A program made the translations under genes and the position numbers. Below are positions 54,486 to 64,000 of a stretch of DNA of 64,000 nt, in pieces. Under the pieces are notes generated by a model that worked only from the letters and a program-made list of their open reading frames with translations, ran no database searches and had not been told where the DNA came from. Numbering within the stretch: the stretch's first letter is position 1; each line of letters opens with the position of its first letter. The DNA is taken from positions 355,563 to 419,562 of the forward strand of contig NZ_JAAUWT010000002.1 of assembly GCF_014694455.1 (NCBI RefSeq), in the 5' to 3' direction. This DNA comes from Vibrio sp. S9_S30 (lineage in GTDB: Bacteria; Pseudomonadota; Gammaproteobacteria; Enterobacterales; Vibrionaceae).

Positions 54486-56498
54486 TTATAAACTGTTGAT
54501 GTTCTTGCCCTTACGTAACCTTCTGACCCACATTCGTGAGGGATGCAGTTCATTCAATGTATCCACAGAAAAAGGCATAGGATCTTGGCAAATCTGAGAA
54601 GCCAATAGCTCACCCAGTAGTGGGGCAGAACTTAACCCTCTAGAGCCTAATCCAACCATACAATATAGGTCGGGATATACTGGGAGTTCAATCACATCAT
54701 TTTCGTTTTGATCGCGCAGGTTCGCGTATTCGGTTACGATTCTATCGTAGCGACCAACGGAGCCGACAAAGGGTAAGTGATCTCGTGAAACACAGCGAAT
54801 GCCTTGTCGAGATTCGCCTGATGAGACATCGACATCTCGAGTCCAAGTTTGATCCGGTACACAGTTACGCAGCTTTTTGGCATTTTCATTCTGGGCGATT
54901 TGGTCAAACTCTTTGTTTATGTTGACGCGATCATAACTTGCGCCAATGCAGTGCTTCATATTGTTTGGGTTATGTGGTGTCAGATACCCGTCGTAACACA
55001 AAACAGTCTGGAGTTTCTGAAGGTTTTCTGTCGTTGGAATGTGACTCACTTGTCCTTTGACAGGGGAGGCTGGGATCGCCTCTGATTGCGCAAACTGACT
55101 GAACAGATGACCGTTCGCAATAATGGCGACTTGATGAGTAAAGGTCCCTTTTTTTGAATGCAGAGTCCAACCGCCCTCTATTTCCTCGAGACTTTGAATC
55201 TCGGTGTCATACAAACAGGTTAAGTGACCACTTTCTTCCAGCTCTCGAAGGAGTTCTGTCGTGAATTGTTGAGGGCACAACCAACCTCCCAACGGATAAT
55301 GAACACTTTCCATGTCAAACGTAAGCCCTGTTTTTTCGCACGTTTGGTTTTTATCTAATTGATGAACCAGTTGATGGGCAAAATCACCTTGCAGCATTTT
55401 TCTGAGTTTGGCTTCTGCTTTTTCATTCCATGCCAGCTGGGTGACGCCACACCATTCATGATCAAACTCAAGTGTTGTATTCATTTGCTCCACAAATTGC
55501 CTAGCGTATAAAAAGGCAGGGGCGAAAACACGAGAAACGCCCGTGTGTGTGTCATTGAGCAAGGGATAGACGGCGCCTTGTTGATTGCCAGACGCTTGCT
55601 GGGCTGGGGATGAATCTTTGCAATACAGCGTCGTTTTGATTCCACGTCGCGCCAAGCTTTTCGCTAGAGTGGCACTGGCAATACCGCCGCCAATGATTGC
55701 GATGTCTTGAACATTGCGAGTTCCCGAACGATGAAACCATGGTTTGATGTTGGTTGCTGGCGCTTTTTGTTCAATAGCGCCCACAATCATATCGCGCTTG
55801 GTTCCAAAGCCTTTGACCTTTTTCATAGAAAATCCGGCTTCGATTAGCCCACGGCGCACAAACCCAGCGGCGGTGAAGGTGGCGCAGGTACAATTTTGTT
55901 TTGCTAGCTTGGCCATGCTGTTAAACAGCGCTTGATTCCACATCTCTGGGTTTTTACTCGGGGCAAAACCATCAAGAAACCAAGCGTCGACTAGGCCTGT
56001 CTTGGGTGTGGGTACGCTGGGCATGCAGTCTTTAATGTCGCCGAACCACAAATCCAGTGTTACGGCACCATCTGCAAGCACGATTCTATGGCAGTCTGGT
56101 ACGGCTATTGGGTAGTATCTATGAAGTTGTTCTGCGTATTCTGCCAGTTCTGGCCAAGATTGATGTGCTTTTTGGAGGTCATTTAGAGTCACCGGAAACT
56201 TTTCGAAGCTGATAAAGTGCAACTCTTTAAGCGGTGCATCTGGGTTGGTTTTTCTGAAGGCATCAAACCATTGCCACAGCGCTAAAAAGTTTAAGCCCGT
56301 TCCAAAGCCTGTTTCCGAGACAACAAATCGCCTATCTGTCCACTCGTTCCAGCGCTCAGGCAATCGATTTTGTGTTAAGAAGACATAACGGGTTTCTTCC
56401 AGTCCATTGACATTGGAAAAATAAACATCATCGAATTGATCAGACACAGGGGTCCCGGCTTCATTCCAGCCTAGAACTGCGTTCTTAATGGTCGTCAT
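54486..56498 (-). CDS. mnmC: tRNA 5-methylaminomethyl-2-thiouridine biosynthesis bifunctional protein MnmC
   Basis: MnmC completes the mnm5s2U modification at the tRNA wobble position. Residues 1-245 form the methyltransferase ([34 protein letters not shown]) and 260-670 the FAD oxidase ([38 protein letters not shown]). The 670 aa are the normal fused length. ATG 56498 is divergent from fabB, a conserved arrangement. Confidence 0.95.
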   Translation of the reverse strand: MTTIKNAVLGWNEAGTPVSDQFDDVYFSNVNGLEETRYVFLTQNRLPERWNEWTDRRFVVSETGFGTGLNFLALWQWFDAFRKTNPDAPLKELHFISFEKFPVTLNDLQKAHQSWPELAEYAEQLHRYYPIAVPDCHRIVLADGAVTLDLWFGDIKDCMPSVPTPKTGLVDAWFLDGFAPSKNPEMWNQALFNSMAKLAKQNCTCATFTAAGFVRRGLIEAGFSMKKVKGFGTKRDMIVGAIEQKAPATNIKPWFHRSGTRNVQDIAIIGGGIASATLAKSLARRGIKTTLYCKDSSPAQQASGNQQGAVYPLLNDTHTGVSRVFAPAFLYARQFVEQMNTTLEFDHEWCGVTQLAWNEKAEAKLRKMLQGDFAHQLVHQLDKNQTCEKTGLTFDMESVHYPLGGWLCPQQFTTELLRELEESGHLTCLYDTEIQSLEEIEGGWTLHSKKGTFTHQVAIIANGHLFSQFAQSEAIPASPVKGQVSHIPTTENLQKLQTVLCYDGYLTPHNPNNMKHCIGASYDRVNINKEFDQIAQNENAKKLRNCVPDQTWTRDVDVSSGESRQGIRCVSRDHLPFVGSVGRYDRIVTEYANLRDQNENDVIELPVYPDLYCMVGLGSRGLSSAPLLGELLASQICQDPMPFSVDTLNELHPSRMWVRRLRKGKNINSL

Positions 56499-56550
56499 AG
56501 TGGTATGATCTTGGGTAAATGTGTGAGTCTATCGCGGATTGTACGTATTT

Positions 56551-56570
56551 CTGGGAAAGCTGACCACTTT
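56551..56570 (+). promoter_or_regulatory. Possible FadR half-site upstream of fabB
   Basis: TGACCACTT at 56561-56569 matches the right half of the FadR consensus (GACCAGTT) except one base; the left half is poor. FadR activates fabB in E. coli from a site in this position. It is weak evidence. Confidence 0.3.
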
Positions 56571-56623
56571 TGTGTGGCAACTTGGTTATTATTCTACGGA
56601 TTTTTGAATTATAGGAATGTCTC

Positions 56624-57835
56624 ATGAAACGAGCCGTAATCACCGGTATGGGTATTGTTTCCAGTATCGGTAACAACGTCGAAGAAGTATTAGCGTCATT
56701 GAAAGCGGGTAAATCAGGCATCAACGCATCTGAGCAGTTCAAAGAAAAAGGTCTGCGTTCACAGGTGTGGGGTGATCTGAAAATTAACCCTGCTGAGCAC
56801 ATCGATCGCAAAAAAATGCGTTTTATGGGTGATGCTGCTGCTTACGCATACCTTTCGATGGAGCAGGCTATTGCTGATGCAGGTTTAACTGAAGAGCAGG
56901 TTTCTAACGATCGCACAGGTATCGTTGCGGGTTCAGGTGGGGCTTCCTCTCTGAACCAAGCTGTGGCAGTGGATACGCTACGTGAAAAAGGCGTGAAGCG
57001 TATTGGCCCTTACATGGTACCTCGTACTATGTCTTCAACTGTGTCCGCTTGTTTGGCTACGCCATTCAAGATTCGCGGTGTGAATTACTCAATGAGCTCA
57101 GCTTGTGCAACGTCTGCACACTGTATTGGGCACGCTGTTGAGTTGATCCAACTTGGGAAACAAGACGTCGTATTCGCAGGCGGTGGTGAAGAGCTCGATT
57201 GGACGCTTACCATGATGTTTGATGCGATGGGCGCACTTTCAACGAAATACAATGACACACCTGAAAAAGCATCACGTACTTACGATGCCGATCGTGATGG
57301 TTTCATCATCTCCGGTGGTGGCGGTATGTTGGTGATTGAAGAGCTAGAACATGCGCTTGCTCGCGGGGCAACAATCTACGGTGAAGTGGTTGGTTACGGC
57401 GCGACGTCAGATGGCTACGATATGGTTGCCCCGTCCGGTGAAGGCGCAATCCGTTGTATGAAGATGGCGATGCAAGATGTTGATGGCGTTGATTACATCA
57501 ACACTCACGGTACGTCAACTCCTGTAGGTGATGTAAAAGAGCTAGGAGCAATCCAAGAAGTCTTTGGTGGCAACAGCCCAGCGATTTCGGCAACCAAGGC
57601 GATGACAGGGCACGCATTGGGTGCTGCTGGTGTACACGAAGCCATCTACTCTACTCTAATGCTTCACCACAACTTTGTCGCGCCAAGCATCAACGTTGAA
57701 AACTTAGATGAAGCGGCAGAAGGTTTGGATATTGTCACTGAAATGCGTGAGCAAGAGCTGACAACAGTGATGTCAAACAGCTTTGGCTTCGGTGGAACAA
57801 ACGCCACTTTGGTAATCAAAAAATACCAAGGTTAA
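56624..57835 (+). CDS. fabB: 3-oxoacyl-ACP synthase I FabB
   Basis: FabB elongates acyl chains and is essential for unsaturated fatty acid synthesis. The 403-aa ketosynthase shows the nucleophile C161 ([12 protein letters not shown]) and both active-site His segments ([32 protein letters not shown]), and the C-terminal [13 protein letters not shown]. The start ATG 56624 is preceded by AGGAATGTCTC. The 3' UTR is long and structured (see FarS candidate). Confidence 0.96.
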   Translation: MKRAVITGMGIVSSIGNNVEEVLASLKAGKSGINASEQFKEKGLRSQVWGDLKINPAEHIDRKKMRFMGDAAAYAYLSMEQAIADAGLTEEQVSNDRTGIVAGSGGASSLNQAVAVDTLREKGVKRIGPYMVPRTMSSTVSACLATPFKIRGVNYSMSSACATSAHCIGHAVELIQLGKQDVVFAGGGEELDWTLTMMFDAMGALSTKYNDTPEKASRTYDADRDGFIISGGGGMLVIEELEHALARGATIYGEVVGYGATSDGYDMVAPSGEGAIRCMKMAMQDVDGVDYINTHGTSTPVGDVKELGAIQEVFGGNSPAISATKAMTGHALGAAGVHEAIYSTLMLHHNFVAPSINVENLDEAAEGLDIVTEMREQELTTVMSNSFGFGGTNATLVIKKYQG

Positions 57836-57867
57836 TCGGTACCCAAATTATTGACAGTTTCCAGAGC

Positions 57868-57973
57868 TGATCAGCCTAGCTGATCACACAGACGCGGAAA
57901 GTTCCCCAAGGAGAGCGGGGTTCAGTCCTTTTGTTCTGGATTTTACCGGTCTCATCTGAGACCGGTTTTTTTA
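57868..57973 (+). ncRNA. farS: Candidate FarS small RNA in the fabB 3' UTR
   Basis: In V. cholerae the Hfq-dependent RNA FarS is cut from the fabB 3' UTR by RNase E and represses fadE genes. Here the fabB 3' UTR contains a hairpin (TGATCAGC-CTA-GCTGATCA, 57868-57886), a CCCC/GGGG pairing possibility at about 57903-57920 and a strong terminator at 57945-57973. The mature 5' end cannot be set by eye; it may start near 57890. Homology to FarS is inferred from position, not from a remembered sequence. Confidence 0.5.
57945..57973 (+). terminator. Terminator of fabB and its 3' UTR RNA
   Basis: A 10-bp stem ACCGGTCTCA / TGAGACCGGT, loop TC, then T7. It is 110 nt after the fabB stop, so it leaves a long 3' UTR. 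Confidence 0.92.
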
Positions 57974-58033
57974 TTTCCAATGCAGAGTCAAATCTTGCAC
58001 AATCCCAACATAACTTCTTGAACTGACTATTCT

Positions 58034-59179
58034 ATGAAAATCCTTATTGATGAAAATATGCCTTACGCTGAAAAACTCTTTAGCCAGCTGGGTGAAGTGG
58101 TTTTGAAACCAGGACGTACTTTGACTGCCGAAGATTTAGTCGATGTGGATGGCTTGATGATTCGCTCTGTGACCAAAGTAAATAAAGAATTGATTTCCAA
58201 AGCCAATAAATTGAAGTTTGTTGGCACCGCAACGGCAGGAATGGATCATGTTGACCAAACACTGCTCAAAGAAAAAGGCATTTTCTTTACGGCTGCACCG
58301 GGTTGTAACAAAGTGGGTGTCGCTGAGTATGCGTTCAGCGTGATGATGATTCTAGGGCAGCAACAAGGCTTCTCTGTATTCGATAAAACCGTTGGTATTA
58401 TTGGTGCGGGGCAAGTAGGTTCTTATCTTGCTCAATGTCTTCAAGGCATGGGCATTAACGTTCTATTGAATGATCCCATTAAACAAGCCGAAGGGGATGG
58501 ACGCACTTTTACCACACTTGAAACACTGCTCGAACAATCTGATATTATCACGTTACACACCCCAATCACGCGTGATGGAGAGTACCCAACTCACCATATT
58601 CTAAACGAAACGCGTTTAGAGGCGCTGAGGTCGGATCAAATCCTGATTAATGCAGCGCGCGGTCCTGTGGTTGATAACTCAGCGTTGAAAAAGCGTTTAC
58701 AGCGCAATGATGGCTTTACGGTTGCGTTGGATGTCTTTGAGTTTGAACCAGAAGTTGACATGGAATTGTTGCCTCTACTTGCCTTCGCTACCCCCCATGT
58801 GGCCGGTTATGGTTTGGAGGGTAAAGCGCGTGGTACGACCATGATTTTTAACTCTTTCTGTGAGTACTTAGGTAAGGATAACCGAGCCTACGCTTCTGAG
58901 TTATTACCTATCGCCCCTGTTCCGCGTGTTCAACTGGATAGAGCGTGGGACAACGCAACACTGCACAATCTTACCCAATTGATTTATGATGTCCGTCACG
59001 ATGACGCCATATTCCGTCGTAATATTGCCCGATCAGGTGCATTTGATGAAATGCGCAAAAATTATTGGGATAGAAGAGAGTACAGTGCCGTCACTTTAGT
59101 GGGGAATCAAGAGTGCAATCTTGAACCACTCGCTAAGCTAGGTTTTCAAATCGAGGTAACAAATGAGCCAAGAATTTAA
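58034..59179 (+). CDS. pdxB: 4-phosphoerythronate dehydrogenase PdxB
   Basis: PdxB oxidises 4-phospho-D-erythronate in pyridoxal phosphate biosynthesis. The 381-aa D-2-hydroxyacid dehydrogenase has the NAD fold ([20 protein letters not shown]), [44 protein letters not shown] with the catalytic His, and a C-terminal dimerisation domain. The gene overlaps asd by 17 nt. No strong SD: CTGACTATTCT before ATG 58034. Confidence 0.94.
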   Translation: MKILIDENMPYAEKLFSQLGEVVLKPGRTLTAEDLVDVDGLMIRSVTKVNKELISKANKLKFVGTATAGMDHVDQTLLKEKGIFFTAAPGCNKVGVAEYAFSVMMILGQQQGFSVFDKTVGIIGAGQVGSYLAQCLQGMGINVLLNDPIKQAEGDGRTFTTLETLLEQSDIITLHTPITRDGEYPTHHILNETRLEALRSDQILINAARGPVVDNSALKKRLQRNDGFTVALDVFEFEPEVDMELLPLLAFATPHVAGYGLEGKARGTTMIFNSFCEYLGKDNRAYASELLPIAPVPRVQLDRAWDNATLHNLTQLIYDVRHDDAIFRRNIARSGAFDEMRKNYWDRREYSAVTLVGNQECNLEPLAKLGFQIEVTNEPRI

Positions 59180-60176
59180 TGTTGCGATATTAGGCGCAAC
59201 AGGTGCCGTGGGTGAAACCATTCTTGAAGTGCTAAAAGAGCGTGAATTTCCAGTTGGAGAACTCCACTTATTAGCGAGCGAGCGCAGTGAAGGCAAAACG
59301 TATCGCTTCAATGGGAAAACCGTTCGTGTGCAAAATGTGGACGATTTTGATTGGTCACAAGTACACATAGCGCTATTTTCTGCTGGCGGCGATCTGTCAG
59401 AGAAATGGGCTCCAATTGCCGCAGATGAAGGCGTTGTTGTTATCGATAACACGTCACAGTTCCGCTACGACTATGATGTCCCTTTGGTGGTTCCAGAAGT
59501 CAATCCAGAAGCCATTGCGGAGTTTCGTAACCGTAACATCATTGCAAATCCGAATTGTTCAACGATCCAGATGCTTGTTGCACTCAAACCAATTCATGAT
59601 CAAGTGGGTATCGAGCGTATTAACGTGTGTACTTACCAGTCTGTATCAGGCGCTGGCAAAGCGGGTATCGACGAATTGGCAGGTCAAACCGCGCATTTGT
59701 TGAACGGGATGCCAACGGAACAAAAAGCATTCAACCAACAAATTGCTTTTAACTGCATTCCACAAATCGATAAGTTTATGGACAATGGTTACACCAAAGA
59801 AGAGATGAAGATGGTTTGGGAAACCCAAAAAATCTTCAACGATGAGACTATCACAGTGAATCCTACTTGCGTTCGCGTGCCGGTATTTTACGGTCATGCA
59901 GAAGCCGTTCATATCGAAACGAGAACGCCTATTGATGCCGATCAAGTTGCGCAGCTTCTAGAGCAAACCGATGGCATCGAAGTATTCCATGGTGAAGAGT
60001 TTCCAACGCAAGTTCGCGATGCTGGTGGTAAAGACCATGTTATGGTTGGTCGTATCCGCAATGATATCAGTCATCACAGTGGCATAAACCTTTGGATTGT
60101 GGCAGACAATGTACGAAAAGGTGCAGCCACAAACGCTGTTCAAATCGCCGAAGTGCTAATTCGGGATTATTTCTAA
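59163..60176 (+). CDS. asd: Aspartate-semialdehyde dehydrogenase (Asd/Usg family)
   Basis: The 337-aa NADP enzyme of lysine, threonine and methionine synthesis has the NADP loop [10 protein letters not shown], the catalytic cysteine C132 ([10 protein letters not shown]), and the His segment [16 protein letters not shown]. coli has the Usg paralogue at this place; here the active-site Cys is present, so the protein looks catalytically competent. SD GAGGTAAC precedes ATG 59163, inside the pdxB 3' end, so the pair is coupled. Confidence 0.9.
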   Translation: MSQEFNVAILGATGAVGETILEVLKEREFPVGELHLLASERSEGKTYRFNGKTVRVQNVDDFDWSQVHIALFSAGGDLSEKWAPIAADEGVVVIDNTSQFRYDYDVPLVVPEVNPEAIAEFRNRNIIANPNCSTIQMLVALKPIHDQVGIERINVCTYQSVSGAGKAGIDELAGQTAHLLNGMPTEQKAFNQQIAFNCIPQIDKFMDNGYTKEEMKMVWETQKIFNDETITVNPTCVRVPVFYGHAEAVHIETRTPIDADQVAQLLEQTDGIEVFHGEEFPTQVRDAGGKDHVMVGRIRNDISHHSGINLWIVADNVRKGAATNAVQIAEVLIRDYF

Positions 60177-60189
60177 GTATAACTATTTT

Positions 60190-60217
60190 AAAAGCCTCAT
60201 ATTGTGAGGCTTTTTTC
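60190..60217 (+). terminator. Terminator after asd
   Basis: Stem AAAAGCCTCA / TGAGGCTTTT, loop TATTG, then T6. It is 13 nt beyond the stop. Confidence 0.9.
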
Positions 60218-60384
60218 TTGCTTCTATTTTGTTCAAATCATGCAAAATTGAGTAAGAATGGTACGAATATCAACTCGGACACACATTTTTTCGTGCGGAC
60301 GCTATAGTTTTACGACATTTATCCGATATATTTAGCAGATCACATTATTATTCAAGATAAGAAAGCAAGAAAGCTGAGCCTTAT

Positions 60385-63822
<3,438 letters not shown>

Positions 63823-64000
63823 CATAAGACAGATCCAGAGAAAAAGAAAGAGAGTGAGGCAGAGAGTACAGAGAAGCAAGAGTACACGGCAAAGACATAG
63901 CCAAAGAGTGAGAGTAAGCACAGAATCGATCGAACACGCACAGAAGAGCAAGAATCGGCAACACGTTACCAAACGACAATCCATACCTGTGATTAGGGAG
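63823..64000. other. Purine-rich sequence after the fimV stop
   Basis: The last 178 bases are strongly A/G-rich on the plus strand. The fimV frame would continue as a Lys/Glu-rich sequence (HKTDPEKKKESEAEST) but is broken by TAG codons at 63820 and further on; a second frame stays open but codes a Ser/Arg-rich string that does not look like a protein. No clear gene starts here. It is either decayed repeat sequence or poor assembly at the window end. Confidence 0.5.

Overview
The window reads as chromosomal DNA of a Vibrio or close Vibrionaceae relative. The reasons are gene content and order: a flhG-fliA-cheYZAB-parC-parP-cheW chemotaxis locus, then a full cytochrome c maturation operon, fadL beside a sigma factor/DUF3379 pair, fadIJ, an insulysin-like protease next to sixA, smrB/prmB/aroC/epmC/yfcL, mnmC/fabB, and pdxB/asd/fimV(hubP). 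The species cannot be fixed from this sequence alone. No rRNA, tRNA, CRISPR array, transposase or integrase was seen.

Layout. 1-9.2 kb: the tail of the flagellar/chemotaxis operon, with polar-placement genes (flhG, parC, parP), ending at a strong terminator after a DUF2802 gene. 9.4-16.6 kb: ccmABCDEFGHI, which loads haem onto c-type cytochromes. 16.7-19.7 kb: the lipoprotein gene mlaA and an Atm1-type ABC exporter gene. 19.7-26.7 kb: a fatty-acid block made of fadL, an ECF-like sigma factor with its DUF3379 partner, and fadIJ behind a FadR-like operator. 26.9-45.6 kb: a probable accessory segment. It holds a small RTX-repeat protein, a sugar or polyol uptake and catabolism cluster (FGGY kinase, GlpD-like dehydrogenase, DeoR-type regulator, class I aldolase, alkyl-DHAP-synthase-like flavoprotein, RbsBAC-like ABC importer, aldo/keto reductase) and a 1,807-residue secreted protein that joins beta-propellers, a PKD domain, a di-haem cytochrome domain and four NPCBM domains. 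45.7-60.2 kb: core housekeeping genes, including a broken GNAT acetyltransferase gene and a probable FarS small RNA in the fabB 3' UTR. 60.4-63.8 kb: fimV/hubP, whose reading frame stops just after a pure GAGCCA hexanucleotide array.

How the parts connect. FlhG, ParC, ParP, the CheA linker repeats and HubP/FimV belong to the polar organisation network known from Vibrio, and both ends of that network lie in this window. FadL, FadI, FadJ, FabB and the FarS candidate belong to the FadR fatty-acid circuit. The Ccm operon supplies covalent haem to c-type cytochromes, which would include the two CXXCH sites of the large protein at 40.1-45.5 kb. That protein and the neighbouring catabolic cluster are the best candidates here for an undescribed system. 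Their substrate is unknown. All assignments come from reading motifs and context; no database search was run.
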